The notes beneath the pieces are model-generated. The model ran no database searches and was not told the origin of the DNA. It worked only from the letters and a program-made list of their open reading frames with translations. The translations under genes were made by a program, and so were the position numbers. A stretch of DNA of 64,000 nt from Brevibacterium limosum. GTDB lineage: Bacteria > Actinomycetota > Actinomycetes > Actinomycetales > Brevibacteriaceae. The stretch is from NCBI RefSeq assembly GCF_011617705.1, contig NZ_CP050154.1, positions 4,092,001 to 4,156,000 of the forward strand, read 5' to 3'. Of this stretch, positions 45,571-54,855 are shown one piece after another (position 1 is the stretch's first letter; each line of letters starts with the position of its first letter).

Positions 45571-46677
45571 ATGACCATTGACGTTCCCACCACAGGCCGC
45601 TCACTGCCCCAGCTGCAGCCGATCAGCTTCATCGGCGCAGATGGCCGGCTCACCGACACTCCGACCGAAGGGCTGCGGATCCCCAGCGATGCCACCCTCA
45701 CCGGTCTCTACCGGCAGATGGTCCTCGTCCGCCGGTTCGAAGCACAGGTCACGCACCTGACCCGCCAGGGCCGGCTCGCGACCTATCCCTCCGCGGCAGG
45801 TCAGGAAGCCGCCGAGGTGGGGGCCACCACCGCGCTGGCCCCGAACGACTGGCTGTTCCCCACCTACCGCGACTCGGCAGCGCTGCTGACCCGCGGAGTG
45901 CCCGTCGCCGAGATCCTCGCCGCCTTCCGCGGGGACTGGCACTGCGGTTTCGACCCGCACGAATACCACACTTCACCTGCGGCGACACCGCTGGCAACGC
46001 AGACCCTGCACGCCACGGGATTCGCGATGGCCGCGAAGCTCAAGGGCGAGGATGCTGCGACTCTGACCTTCCTCGGCGATGGCGCCAGCAGCGAAGGCGA
46101 CACCCACGAAGCCTTCAACTTCGCCTCCGTGTGGCAGACCCCGACGGTCTTCGTCCTGCAGAACAACCAGTATGCGATCTCCACTCCCCTGCGCGAGCAG
46201 ACGAACGCGACGATGCTCGCCGACCGCGCCGCCGGCTACGGAATGCCGGGCCTGCGCGTCGACGGCAATGACGTCGCCGCCGTATTCGCCGCTGTCTCCG
46301 CCGCCCTCGAGCGCGGTCGCAACGGAGATGGTCCGACCCTCATCGAGTGCCTCACCTACCGGATGGAGTCGCACACGAACTCCGACGATCCGACGAAGTA
46401 CCGCGACACCGAGGAGGTCGAGCACTGGAAGCAGTTCGATCCCATCGATCGACTCGAGAAGTACCTGCGACAGACAGGGGCTCTTGACGATGCGAGAGTC
46501 GCAGAGGTCGCCGAGGCGGCCGAGGCCTTGGCCGCGTCCGTCCGCGATGCGATGAACGCCGAGGCCGAGATCGACCCGCGCGAACTCTTCGCCCACGTCT
46601 ACGCGAGCCCGCGCACGGCCCTGACCGAGCAGCGGCAGGTCCTCGAAGCCGAACTCGCAGCGGCAGGTCACGCATGA
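45571..46677 (+). CDS. 2-oxo acid dehydrogenase E1 alpha subunit (branched-chain or pyruvate)
   Basis: 368 residues. The thiamine-diphosphate motif GDGASSEGDTHEAFNFASVW...VLQNNQYAIST is complete near residues 168-205, and YPSAAGQEAAEVGA plus MESHTNSDDPTKYR are E1alpha landmarks. Decarboxylates a 2-oxo acid and passes the acyl group to lipoyl-E2. Compared with mycobacterial PdhABC, which was shown to be a branched-chain enzyme, this operon looks like bkd; the distinction from pyruvate dehydrogenase cannot be made by eye. Overlaps the beta gene (ATGA). Confidence 0.88.
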   Translation: MTIDVPTTGRSLPQLQPISFIGADGRLTDTPTEGLRIPSDATLTGLYRQMVLVRRFEAQVTHLTRQGRLATYPSAAGQEAAEVGATTALAPNDWLFPTYRDSAALLTRGVPVAEILAAFRGDWHCGFDPHEYHTSPAATPLATQTLHATGFAMAAKLKGEDAATLTFLGDGASSEGDTHEAFNFASVWQTPTVFVLQNNQYAISTPLREQTNATMLADRAAGYGMPGLRVDGNDVAAVFAAVSAALERGRNGDGPTLIECLTYRMESHTNSDDPTKYRDTEEVEHWKQFDPIDRLEKYLRQTGALDDARVAEVAEAAEALAASVRDAMNAEAEIDPRELFAHVYASPRTALTEQRQVLEAELAAAGHA

Positions 46678-47747
46678 GCGTCGAGACGGGAACCGACCCA
46701 ACCACCGATCCGACCGCGGTGAACGCCGAAACAGCCACAGCCACCTCGGCGAGCAATGACGGGGCCACACCGTCATCGGTGACGATGACGAAGGCCCTCA
46801 ACCAGGCGCTGCGGGATTCTCTGGCCGACGACGACACCGTGCTCGTCTTCGGTGAGGATGTCGGCCGCCTCGGCGGGGTCTTCCGTGTCACAGAAGGTCT
46901 GCGGGCCGAATTCGGGTCGAATCGGGTGTGGGATTCCCCGCTGGCGGAGTCGGGCATCATCGGCACCGCGATCGGCATGGCGATGAACGGGATGCGTCCC
47001 GTCGTCGAGATGCAGTTCGACGCCTACGCCTACCCTGCGTTCGAGCAGATCGTCTCCCATGTGGCGAAGATGCGGAATCGGACGAAGGGCCGGGTGAGCC
47101 TGCCGATCACGATTCGGATCCCCTATGCCGGCGACATCGGCGGGGTCGAGCATCATTCGGATTCCTCGGAAGTCTATTGGACGTCGACGCCGGGTCTCAC
47201 CGTCGTCACGCCGTCGAATCCGGCGGATGCGTATTCGCTGCTGCGCGAGTCGATCGCCTCCGACGATCCGGTCGTGTTCATGGAGCCGAAGTCGCGGTAC
47301 TGGATGAAGGAGACGCTGTCCCTGCCGGTCACGACGGCACCGATGAATCGGGCGCAGGTCATCCGCGAAGGCACCGACGTCACTTTGCTCGCCTATGGTC
47401 CGACCGTGCGCACGGCGCTCGAAACTGCTGAGGCCGGAGCCGAACACGGACTGTCCATCGAGGTCATCGACCTGCGCACGCTCTCACCATTCGATGATGA
47501 GACGGTATCCGCCTCGGTGCGCAAGACCTCGCGTGCGGCAATCATCCACGAGGCCGCGCAGTTCGGCGGATACGGCGCCGAGGTGGCCGCCCGCCTCACT
47601 GAACGCAACTTCACCTTTCTGTCGGCCCCGATCCTGCGAGTCACCGGGTTCGATGTGCCCTATCCGTCGCCGAAGCTCGAGGAGTTCTACTTGCCGACCG
47701 TCGAACGTGTGCTCGATGCGCTCGAGTCCTGGGATTGGGAGCTGTGA
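46674..47747 (+). CDS. 2-oxo acid dehydrogenase E1 beta subunit
   Basis: 357 residues. After a 35-residue Thr/Ala-rich N-terminal tail the transketolase pyrimidine-binding domain starts (MTKALNQALRDSLADDDTVLVFGEDVGRLGG), followed by MQFDAYAYPAFEQIVSHVAKMR and the C-terminal domain (LLAYGPTVRTALETAEAGAE; VTGFDVPYPSPKLEEFYLP). Partner of the alpha subunit; stop overlaps the E2 start as TGATG. Confidence 0.9.
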   Translation: MSVETGTDPTTDPTAVNAETATATSASNDGATPSSVTMTKALNQALRDSLADDDTVLVFGEDVGRLGGVFRVTEGLRAEFGSNRVWDSPLAESGIIGTAIGMAMNGMRPVVEMQFDAYAYPAFEQIVSHVAKMRNRTKGRVSLPITIRIPYAGDIGGVEHHSDSSEVYWTSTPGLTVVTPSNPADAYSLLRESIASDDPVVFMEPKSRYWMKETLSLPVTTAPMNRAQVIREGTDVTLLAYGPTVRTALETAEAGAEHGLSIEVIDLRTLSPFDDETVSASVRKTSRAAIIHEAAQFGGYGAEVAARLTERNFTFLSAPILRVTGFDVPYPSPKLEEFYLPTVERVLDALESWDWEL

Positions 47748-49417
47748 TGAGTCCTGATGTGAATACGGGCACGCGCGAGTTCATCCTCCCCGACCTGGGT
47801 GAAGGTCTCACCGAGGCGGAGCTGATCTCCTGGAGGGTCGAGATCGGCGATGAGGTCCACGTCGATCAGATGGTCGTCGAGGTCGAGTCCGCGAAGTCCG
47901 TCGTCGAGCTCCCCTGCCCGTACGCCGGGCGGATCGTCAGCCTCCACGCGAACGCCGGAGACACTGTCAGCGCAGGTCAGGCCCTGCTCTCCGTCGCCGA
48001 GGCGGGGGCCGAGGCAGGCGGGGACGCTGGGTCGGTGGATGGCGACGGTGTCGCGAGCGCGGTGGCGAGCACGACCGCAGTCGACGCAAACGGCGGAGAC
48101 GGCGGAGACGGCGGTGGCCAGACTGGCGCCAGCGAATCGAGCGGCGCGAACCTCATCGGCTACGGCACCTCCGAACCGAAGACCCGGTCGACGAAGACAC
48201 GGTCGTTCGGAGGCAAGCGCGCAGCCACACCGGATGCGACATCTACCGCCGCACCGACTGCGGCTCCCGCTGTTCCGACAGTCATCCCGGATGCCCCCTC
48301 GCAGCCGCCGACAGAGGCGTCGGCACCCGCTGATGGCTCGTCACCGTCCTCCACGGTCTACTCGTCGGTGTCCGCCACCGACGAATCATCGAGGGATGCG
48401 GATAATAACGCCTCCCCCGTGTCCTCGCCGCTCGTGCGCAAGCTCGCGAAGGATCACGGCATCAGCGCTAAGCACCTGCCCGGCACGGGCCCCGGTGGGG
48501 TCGTGACCAGGGCCGATGTACTTGCCGCGGTCGAATCCGGGGCGGGAACGAACCACGACGGTGCCACCGCGCACGTCCCCGCGGGGACGTCACCGGCGAA
48601 CCAACCGCACCTGGGCACGGAACGGGGAGCCGCCTCGGCGAGCGTTTCTGCATCCGGAACAGCCGCCGCGGCGAAGTTGCCCGCCTCCGCCGGCGACGCC
48701 GCAGCAGTGAGCCCCGACCCTGCCGACCGCGATACCCGCACCCCGATCACGGGGCTGCGGAAGGTCGTGTCCGAACGCCTCACGAAGTCTCGGCAGGAGA
48801 TCCCCGAGGCGACCATCTGGCTCGATGTCGACGCTACCGAGCTGCTCAACACGAAGCGCGCGCTCGAGGCGCGGACCGGTGAGAAGTATTCGCTGCTGTC
48901 CCTCGTCGCCCGCTTCGTCGTGGCCGGGTTGAAGAAGTACCCGATCATCAACTCGTCGATCGACACGGCTGCCGGCGAGATCGTCACCCACGGCGACATC
49001 AACCTCGGCCTGGCCGCGCAGACACCTCGCGGGCTCATGGTCCCCGTCGTCCCCGGGGCCGGCGAGATGAGCCTGCGGCAGCTGCGCGACACCGTGTCCG
49101 AGACCGTCGGGAAGGCGGCTGCGGGCAAGTTCGATCCGTCCGAACTGTCCGGCGGCACGTTCACCCTGAACAACTACGGGGTGTTCGGCGTCGACGGTTC
49201 GGCCCCGATCATCAACCTCCCCGAGGTGGCCATGCTCGGCCTCGGCCGGATCAAGGACCGCCCATGGGTCGTCGATGGCGAGCTGACCGTGCGCAAGGTG
49301 ATGTATCTGTCCTTCGTCTTCGACCATCGCGCCTGTGACGGTCAGGAGCCGAGTCAGTTCCTCACCTTCGTCGCCGACTGCATCGAAAACCCGATCTCAC
49401 TCCTGCCGGAACTCTGA
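47747..49417 (+). CDS. 2-oxo acid dehydrogenase E2 (dihydrolipoamide acyltransferase)
   Basis: 556 residues. One lipoyl domain (FILPDLGEGLTEAELISWRV) with the lipoyl lysine at residue 50 in VESAKSVVEL. A roughly 100-residue Ala/Gly/Asp linker, then the E3-binding domain SSPLVRKLAKDHGISAKHLPG (with GPGGVVTRADV), another linker, and the catalytic domain from about residue 325 ending FVFDHRACDGQEPSQFL, which carries the catalytic HRxxDG. No E3 (lipoamide dehydrogenase) gene follows, so E3 is shared from elsewhere. Confidence 0.92.
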   Translation: MSPDVNTGTREFILPDLGEGLTEAELISWRVEIGDEVHVDQMVVEVESAKSVVELPCPYAGRIVSLHANAGDTVSAGQALLSVAEAGAEAGGDAGSVDGDGVASAVASTTAVDANGGDGGDGGGQTGASESSGANLIGYGTSEPKTRSTKTRSFGGKRAATPDATSTAAPTAAPAVPTVIPDAPSQPPTEASAPADGSSPSSTVYSSVSATDESSRDADNNASPVSSPLVRKLAKDHGISAKHLPGTGPGGVVTRADVLAAVESGAGTNHDGATAHVPAGTSPANQPHLGTERGAASASVSASGTAAAAKLPASAGDAAAVSPDPADRDTRTPITGLRKVVSERLTKSRQEIPEATIWLDVDATELLNTKRALEARTGEKYSLLSLVARFVVAGLKKYPIINSSIDTAAGEIVTHGDINLGLAAQTPRGLMVPVVPGAGEMSLRQLRDTVSETVGKAAAGKFDPSELSGGTFTLNNYGVFGVDGSAPIINLPEVAMLGLGRIKDRPWVVDGELTVRKVMYLSFVFDHRACDGQEPSQFLTFVADCIENPISLLPEL

Positions 49418-49441
49418 GCGTCGCCGGGACGAGCCGCCTCG

Positions 49442-49513
49442 GCGTCGTTCAAGCGTCAGCGCACTTGTCGTGAGGTACACCTTTCGACAAGTGCGCTCGG
49501 CCTTGAACGACGC
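49442..49513. terminator. 72-base double-stem palindrome downstream of the E2 gene
   Basis: GCGTCGTTCAAG (49442-49453) pairs perfectly with CTTGAACGACGC (49502-49513). Inside, GCGCACTTGTCG (49459-49470) pairs perfectly with CGACAAGTGCGC (49485-49496). Symmetric five-base internal loops and a 14-base apical loop. It lies 25 bases after the E2 stop; no U-tract. Confidence 0.7.
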
Positions 49514-49635
49514 TGCCCGCGCCGCACTCACCGGCGAGATTCCACGATTCGGACCCTTCTCCGTCGCTCATGGTCGACACCACTAGCCTTGCCGGGTCAT
49601 CTTGCCGAAGACGTACATGGTGAAAGGGTGCGCGC

Positions 49636-49974
49636 ATGTCCCGGACTCATTATTCACGACCGCCGTCGAGACCACCTCGGCGGCGGTTCTCCCTGTTCCT
49701 GCTCATCATCCCGGTCGTTCTCTACGCCCTCACCCCGATCGTGGCGAATTCGGTCGAGCCGCGAATCGCCGGACTGCCGTTCGTCGTCACCTACACGATC
49801 ATCGTCACGGTCCTCACCTGGTTCTTCGTCTGGATGACCGCACGCGGCGACCACTTCTACCGCGGTGACCTCCCCGAACACGTCCCCTCAGACGTCGCGT
49901 TCGGCGAGGACCATGCGGTCGACCCTGTCTCCGGCGATGCGCCCCACAACGACAGCGAGGAGGCCGGGACATGA
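49636..49974 (+). CDS. DUF3311-type small membrane subunit
   Basis: 112 residues. A basic N-terminus (RPPSRPPRRR) is followed by two helices, FSLFLLIIPVVLYALTPIVAN and FVVTYTIIVTVLTWFFVWMTA, and an acidic C-terminal tail. Matches the DUF3311 proteins that precede MctC/MctP-type symporters, for example cg0952 before mctC in Corynebacterium glutamicum as I recall. GAAAGGG is seven bases upstream. Overlaps the next gene (ATGA). Confidence 0.85.
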   Translation: MSRTHYSRPPSRPPRRRFSLFLLIIPVVLYALTPIVANSVEPRIAGLPFVVTYTIIVTVLTWFFVWMTARGDHFYRGDLPEHVPSDVAFGEDHAVDPVSGDAPHNDSEEAGT

Positions 49975-51473
49975 GCACGTCGGCGATCATCGCCAGCATC
50001 ATCTTCGGCCTCGCAATGCTCGCGACCATCGGCGTCGGCATCTGGTCTGGTCGCGGACGGGAGAAGTCCCTCGATGAGTGGTCGGTGTCAGGGCGCGGAC
50101 TCGGCTTCGTCTTCATCCTGCTGCTCATGGCGGGCGAGACCTACACGTCATTCTCGTTCCTCGGCACGGCAGGCTGGTCCTACTCCTATGGTGTGCCGAT
50201 CCTCTACCTCATCGGCTACCTGAGCGTCGGCCTCGTCGTCGCCTACCTCGTCGGCCCCCTGTTCTGGACCTACGCCGCCCGCCACAAGCTCGTCAGTCTC
50301 TCCGACATCGTCGAGCACCGATTCCGCTCCCGGGGGCTGGCGATCCTCGTGGCAGTGCTCGCGACGATCTTCATCGTCCCCTATATCCAGCTGCAGATCC
50401 AGGGCATGGGTGCGGTCGTCAACGCGATGAGCTTCGGTGCGATCGACCTCAAGATCGCCGCAATCATCTCCTTCATCGTCGCCGAGGCGTTCATCCTCGT
50501 CTCCGGTCTGCGCGGTTCCGCCTGGGTGAGCGTTCTCAAGGACGGACTGGTCATCCTCGCAGTGGCTTTCCTCGCGGTCTACGTGCCGCTGCACTATTTC
50601 GACGGACTCGCCCCGCTGCTCGATCGCCTCGTGGGCGAGAAGTCCCAATGGCTGACGTTCCCTGGTGCCGGTGAGGGCATCTACGGAGGCGCCTGGTTCA
50701 TCTCGACGATCATCCTCAACGGCATCACCATCACCGTGTTTCCGACCTCGATCGCCGGATACCTGTCTGGCACGTCGGCGAATGCACTGCGCCGGAACTC
50801 GATCCTCCTGCCCTGGTACCAGCTGCTGCTGTTGGTGCCGATGATGGTCGGGGTGGCAGCGCTCTTCGTCGTCCCTGCACTCAAAGACGCCGACTTGGCA
50901 TTGTTCTCGGTGGTCATCGACTCACTGCCCGCCCCGATCGTCGCGATCATCGGCGTCGCCGGAGCACTGTCGGCAATCGTGCCGATGAGCGTGTACATGC
51001 TCTCGGTCGGGTCGATGTGGGGCCGGACCATCCTCGGCGGCGGTTTGGCCGGGCCGAAGAATGCAGCCCAGATGACCGCCGAACAGCACGCCGCCCGTGG
51101 TCTGCGTCAGAAGGCGCTGTCCCAGTGGGTGTGCTTGGCCGTCGGTGTCATCGCTCTCGTGATGAGCCTGCTCATGCCGGATGCGCTCGTCGAGCTCTCG
51201 GTGCTCAGCTATGAAGGGCTCGCGCAGGTCGTCCCGGCCGCGCTCCTGTCCCTGTATTGGCCGCGCATGAGCAAGCAGGCTGCGGCCGCCGGTCTCCTCG
51301 TCGGCTCCGTCGTCATGGTCGCCCTCCACTACACGGGACTCGACCCGCTGCTCGGAATCAACGGCGGCCTGTGGGCGGTCGCCGCCAACCTCATCGTGGT
51401 CGTGGCGATCACCTTTGCGAAGCCGGATCCACGCTGGACGCCGAGAGCCGACCGGCAGCTCACCCGAGTGTGA
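49971..51473 (+). CDS. Monocarboxylate uptake symporter, SSS family (MctC/MctP-like)
   Basis: 500 residues and about 13 helices. [31 protein letters not shown] is the sodium:solute-symporter start, with [20 protein letters not shown] and [21 protein letters not shown] further on. Imports pyruvate, acetate, propionate or related 2-oxo acids with Na+ or H+. Position after the E1-E2 operon suggests that imported pyruvate or branched-chain keto acids feed that complex. The end overlaps the convergent ABC-F gene by 14 bases. Confidence 0.88.
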   Translation: MSTSAIIASIIFGLAMLATIGVGIWSGRGREKSLDEWSVSGRGLGFVFILLLMAGETYTSFSFLGTAGWSYSYGVPILYLIGYLSVGLVVAYLVGPLFWTYAARHKLVSLSDIVEHRFRSRGLAILVAVLATIFIVPYIQLQIQGMGAVVNAMSFGAIDLKIAAIISFIVAEAFILVSGLRGSAWVSVLKDGLVILAVAFLAVYVPLHYFDGLAPLLDRLVGEKSQWLTFPGAGEGIYGGAWFISTIILNGITITVFPTSIAGYLSGTSANALRRNSILLPWYQLLLLVPMMVGVAALFVVPALKDADLALFSVVIDSLPAPIVAIIGVAGALSAIVPMSVYMLSVGSMWGRTILGGGLAGPKNAAQMTAEQHAARGLRQKALSQWVCLAVGVIALVMSLLMPDALVELSVLSYEGLAQVVPAALLSLYWPRMSKQAAAAGLLVGSVVMVALHYTGLDPLLGINGGLWAVAANLIVVVAITFAKPDPRWTPRADRQLTRV

Positions 51474-53319
51474 GACGCCGCCAGTCCGCCAGATCCGCCA
51501 ACATCTGCCGGTCGTGAGTGACGACGATGAGCGCCGCCGAGGCGGTTCCGAAGGCCTCCGTGAACTCGTCGACCAACGAGGCGGACAGGTGGTTCGTCGG
51601 CTCGTCGAGGATGAGCACATCAGGCTCGACCGCCAGGCACATCGCCAGTTGGAGTCTGCGCTGCTGTCCCTGCGACAGACGGCGGACCGGGGTCGCCGCG
51701 GCATCCGCATCGAGCAGGCCGAGAGCCTGCAGAGTGATGTCTCCACAGAAGGCCGTCGTTCGTCCATCCCCGTCGGCCTGCACAAACCTCGGTCCGCTGT
51801 CGAGTTCCGCTCGCAGGCAGTGGTCTTCGAAGACACGCTCGGCCGTGTCATCGGCGTTCCATTCCGGAACCTCCTGGCTGAGCAGTTCGACTCGTGCCTG
51901 CGGGCGCTGCCACAACTGTCCGTCACTGGGTTCGAGCCTGCCGGTGAGCACGTCGAGCAGCGTCGATTTGCCGGTGCCGTTCGCGCCGGTGATGAGCAGA
52001 CGTTGACCGGGGTCGATGCTCAGGGACACCGTCTCGTTCAGCCGCCCTTGGACGGAGACCGCCTCCGCGCTCAGGAGCGGGCCGTCACCGACCGTGGAGG
52101 GCTGAGCTGCAGCCGTCGGGCGGCCAGCGTCCGAAGCCACCTGGTCGTCGTGCCGAGGCACCTGGTCGTCGTGCCGAGGCACCTGGTCGTCGTCTGCTCT
52201 CGGGACGTCGGGCCACTGCAGCCGCAAGGGCGGTTCGGGCACTGAAACGGCGTGGCGCTCGAGGTCCTCGACGCGTCGGTTGAAGGCCTGGACGACTCCC
52301 GCCGTCCTCGTCGCACGCTGATGTTTGCCCGTTCCCTTCGGCGGTCGCCATCCCGTCTTCAGCCGGGATCGGGCGTCATCGGCGGCGTCGGTCAGACGGG
52401 AGTGCTCGGCCACCTCGGCGAGGTATTCCTGTTCCCATCTCTGCCGATCCCGATGTTTCCCTTCGACCCATCCGGAGTATCCGCCGGAGTACTTCCGGGG
52501 ACGGCCGTCGCGGCTCGGGTCGAGGTCGAGGAAGTCACCGGCGACGTCATGCAGCAGCGCCCGATCGTGGCTGACCAGGGCGAATCCGCCTTTGCGCTCC
52601 TGCAGACTCTTGGTGAGGAACGCCAGCGAGGACGCGTCGATGTGGTTCGTCGGCTCATCGAGCAGCAGAATATCCGTACTCGAACCGAGCACGACGGCCA
52701 AGCGCACCCGGTAGCGCTGCCCGACCGAGAGGCTCGCCAGGCTCCGCTGTCGATCGGTGCAGGCGGAGAGTCCCGCCAGTGCGGTGTCGATACGGCGCTC
52801 ACCGTCCCAGGCGTCGAGGCGGGTCGCCAGTCCGAGGGCTTCCGAGAACGACTCATCGGCGCCGGGTTCGTCCCGGGCCATCGCCTCACCGGCGGCATCG
52901 AGCGCGGCCAGGGCGGCATGTTCCAGGCGCAGAGACTCATTGATGAGGTCACCGACGGTTCGGTTCTCGTCGGCATCGAGCGCCTGTTCGAGCAGGGTGA
53001 CGGTTCCGGCTCGCCGCAAAGAGCCCTGGTCGGGCGGCAGGGCCCCGGCGAGGACATGCAGCAGAGTCGTCTTTCCGCTGCCGTTCTCACCGACGACAGC
53101 CAGCCGGGAGCCAGCGGAGATCGTCACGTCGAGACCGGTGAGGACCTCGCGATCGCCGAGCATGACGTGGATGTCCTCGGCCCGGATATGCGCGGCCGAA
53201 CCGGCAGGCACCTGTTCGTCGCACAGCAGATGGTCAGCTGCCCGGAGTGGGCTGTCCGTAGTCGCTCGATCGTCTGCGGGCAGGGTGTGGTGGGGGAATG
53301 AAGATGTGGTTTTCGGCAT
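51460..53319 (-). CDS. ABC-F family ATPase, probable ribosome-protection/antibiotic resistance type
   Basis: 619 residues, two ATPase domains and no membrane segment. Domain 1: [48 protein letters not shown]. Domain 2: [46 protein letters not shown]. The interdomain linker is about 100 residues of basic coiled coil ([19 protein letters not shown]). After it comes an unusual [16 protein letters not shown] repeat encoded by a 21-bp tandem. The family dislodges ribosome-bound antibiotics or acts as translation factors; the leader and hairpins upstream favour the inducible resistance role. Confidence 0.88.
   Translation of the reverse strand: MPKTTSSFPHHTLPADDRATTDSPLRAADHLLCDEQVPAGSAAHIRAEDIHVMLGDREVLTGLDVTISAGSRLAVVGENGSGKTTLLHVLAGALPPDQGSLRRAGTVTLLEQALDADENRTVGDLINESLRLEHAALAALDAAGEAMARDEPGADESFSEALGLATRLDAWDGERRIDTALAGLSACTDRQRSLASLSVGQRYRVRLAVVLGSSTDILLLDEPTNHIDASSLAFLTKSLQERKGGFALVSHDRALLHDVAGDFLDLDPSRDGRPRKYSGGYSGWVEGKHRDRQRWEQEYLAEVAEHSRLTDAADDARSRLKTGWRPPKGTGKHQRATRTAGVVQAFNRRVEDLERHAVSVPEPPLRLQWPDVPRADDDQVPRHDDQVPRHDDQVASDAGRPTAAAQPSTVGDGPLLSAEAVSVQGRLNETVSLSIDPGQRLLITGANGTGKSTLLDVLTGRLEPSDGQLWQRPQARVELLSQEVPEWNADDTAERVFEDHCLRAELDSGPRFVQADGDGRTTAFCGDITLQALGLLDADAAATPVRRLSQGQQRRLQLAMCLAVEPDVLILDEPTNHLSASLVDEFTEAFGTASAALIVVTHDRQMLADLADWRRLTLG
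52141..52193. repeat. 21-bp tandem repeat (2.5 copies) inside the ABC-F gene
   Basis: The unit CTGGTCGTCGTGCCGAGGCA+C is perfectly repeated at 52141-52161 and 52162-52182, with a partial third copy. It encodes seven-residue repeats (RHDDQVP) in the linker, so copy-number change keeps the frame. Confidence 0.85.
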
Positions 53320-53344
53320 CGTGGTCTTTCAGCTCGTCGTGGAG

Positions 53345-53385
53345 CCGGACAGCATGAAGCCACCGTCCGGCGAGGGCCAGGACGG
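53345..53385 (-). promoter_or_regulatory. Mutually exclusive attenuator hairpins before the ABC-F gene
   Basis: Going with transcription (minus strand): segment 1 at 53380-53385, segment 2 at 53363-53371, segment 3 at 53344-53350. Segment 2 pairs with segment 1 (CCGTCC/GGACGG) or with segment 3 (GCCGGAC/GTCCGGC, seven pairs), but not with both. Segment 3 lies 25 bases before the ABC-F ATG. Confidence 0.55.
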
Positions 53386-53418
53386 CACACGAGATTGGAA
53401 TGAAGGGTCCCGCCGCCG

Positions 53419-53463
53419 TCAGCGGCGGCTGCGGAGCCTTCTGGAGGGCATACCGAAGTTCAT
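53419..53463 (-). CDS. 14-codon leader peptide of the ABC-F gene
   Basis: ATG 53463 to TGA 53419 encodes MNFGMPSRRLRSRR. The stop codon sits in the loop of a hairpin, CCGCCG-TCAG-CGGCGG (53413-53428 on the plus strand). Arg-rich leader peptides upstream of resistance genes cause drug-dependent stalling that opens the downstream hairpin; that role is inferred here. The same TAGAAT box lies just before the ATG, so the mRNA is probably leaderless. Confidence 0.5.
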   Translation of the reverse strand: MNFGMPSRRLRSRR

Positions 53464-53470
53464 GACATCA

Positions 53471-53476
53471 ATTCTA
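53471..53476 (-). promoter_or_regulatory. -10 box of the ABC-F leader transcript
   Basis: TAGAAT on the minus strand, with seven bases to the leader ATG. Transcription should start at or next to that ATG. No good -35 is visible, suggesting activator dependence. Confidence 0.5.
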
Positions 53477-53520
53477 ACAAACGCCTATGGGTGATGAGGC
53501 GACAGGTCTGCAGGGGCGAA

Positions 53521-53596
53521 CTCGCTCAGGTAACGCGAACGTCGAAAGAGTCGTCGCCGGCTGCGCCCTTTTCGAGTTTCGCGTGACCTGAGCGAG
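53521..53596. terminator. 76-base long inverted repeat between acyl-CoA dehydrogenase and ABC-F
   Basis: CTCGCTCAGGT (53521-53531) pairs with ACCTGAGCGAG (53586-53596), then after one mismatch ACGCGAA (53533-53539) pairs with TTCGCGT (53578-53584). Located just past the dehydrogenase stop and before the ABC-F promoter. Confidence 0.65.
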
Positions 53597-53621
53597 GCCA
53601 GCGGCAGCTGCCCGCTCCTCC

Positions 53622-54827
53622 CTACCCGTCGAGGAGGGCCGCCGCGTACATCGGACGGGCCGCGTCGGCGCTCGGCGGGTGGAAGAGACCGGCCGTGGCA
53701 TCCCGGAAGAGGCGGGAGAGTTCGTGCTTGTTGCCGAACCCGCTGCCGCTGGTGCACATAAGTGCGGTCTCGGTGGTGCGCCGGGCCGCCTCGGCGGACT
53801 TGATCCTCGCCCCCACCAAACGCAGCGGCCACCCGGCACCGTGGTCGACCAGGTCGTCGAAGTCCCGGGCGTAGGCGTCGATCATCGCCGTCACGGGCAT
53901 GAAGTCGAGGTGCGCATCGGCCAGGCGAGTCCGGGTCTCGGGCACCTCGGCGAAGGTGACTCCCGCCTTCGCCGACTTCCGCCTGTGCAGTCCGGCTGCA
54001 CCCAGCTCGAGCGCCCTTGCCGCGACTCCGGCGTAGACGGCGGCGATGAGCAGCTGGAAGTTGCTCGTGATCGCGAAGGTGAGCATGTCGGGGTGCTTGC
54101 CGGCGGGTATGACGCGCGAGACCCGCTCCGGTTTCATCGGCACGTGGTCGAGGATCGTCGCCCGCGACTGTGAGGCCCGCATTCCCAGCACATCCCACTC
54201 ATCGGAGACCGTGATGCCCGGCGCGTCCCGTTCGATGAACCCGTAGACGAGCTGACCCTCAGCCGGCTCGTCCGCATCGGGACCGGCGATCCCGTCGTCG
54301 TCGGAGGCCACGGCGCCGTGGACGATGAGCCGCGTCCACACGGGCGAGAGCGAGGTGAAGATCTTCACCCCGGTCAGTTCGTACCCGCCGTCGGCAGTCG
54401 GCACCGCCTCGGTGTTCGATCCCTGCAGCACCCAATCGTTCGAGGGCTCCGAGATGCCGAACGCGAAGATCTCACCGGCCATGACATCGCCGAACACCCA
54501 ATTCAGCGAGTCGTCGCCGCGGTCGGCCAGCGCCTTGACCACTCCGGTCGTCATGAGGTGCATATTGATCGCCAGAGCGGTGCCGGGGGCCGCTGACGCC
54601 AACCGCTGCTGCAGTCGAGATACCTCGAACAGGCTCAGCCCCGGTCCGCCGTGGGAGGCCGGGACGAAGAGGTTGAGGTAGCCGAGCTCCTTGAGGTCGG
54701 CGAGATCCTCGTCGAAGAAGCGGTTCTCCCGGTCGTAGACATCGGCTCGTTCGCGGAAGCGATCACACACGTCATCGGGCAGATAGTGCGCGGCGAGTTC
54801 GCTCAGGCGCGCCTCACGGTCGGTCAT
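53622..54827 (-). CDS. Acyl-CoA dehydrogenase family protein
   Basis: 401 residues. N-terminal helical domain (ARLSELAAHYLPDDVCDRFRERAD), middle beta domain with FAFGISEPSNDWVLQG and GYELTGVKIFTSLSPVWTRLIV (FAD and acyl contact), and the C-terminal helical domain with AAVYAGVAARALELG. The pattern resembles nitroalkane-oxidase/acyl-CoA dehydrogenases for unusual acyl groups; the catalytic base cannot be placed by eye. ATG 54827 has GAAGGAGAG upstream. Operon with the ketosynthase and ligase genes. Confidence 0.82.
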   Translation of the reverse strand: MTDREARLSELAAHYLPDDVCDRFRERADVYDRENRFFDEDLADLKELGYLNLFVPASHGGPGLSLFEVSRLQQRLASAAPGTALAINMHLMTTGVVKALADRGDDSLNWVFGDVMAGEIFAFGISEPSNDWVLQGSNTEAVPTADGGYELTGVKIFTSLSPVWTRLIVHGAVASDDDGIAGPDADEPAEGQLVYGFIERDAPGITVSDEWDVLGMRASQSRATILDHVPMKPERVSRVIPAGKHPDMLTFAITSNFQLLIAAVYAGVAARALELGAAGLHRRKSAKAGVTFAEVPETRTRLADAHLDFMPVTAMIDAYARDFDDLVDHGAGWPLRLVGARIKSAEAARRTTETALMCTSGSGFGNKHELSRLFRDATAGLFHPPSADAARPMYAAALLDG

Positions 54828-54855
54828 CGTCTCTCCTTCGTCGAGGGGTCGGTCA

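Noticed and set aside
49442..49513. tRNA or integron attC site
   Set aside because: No cloverleaf or anticodon arm, no attC core sites and no integrase; a plain nested hairpin.
52141..52193. CRISPR-like repeat
   Set aside because: Repeat is in frame within the ABC-F coding sequence and has no spacers.
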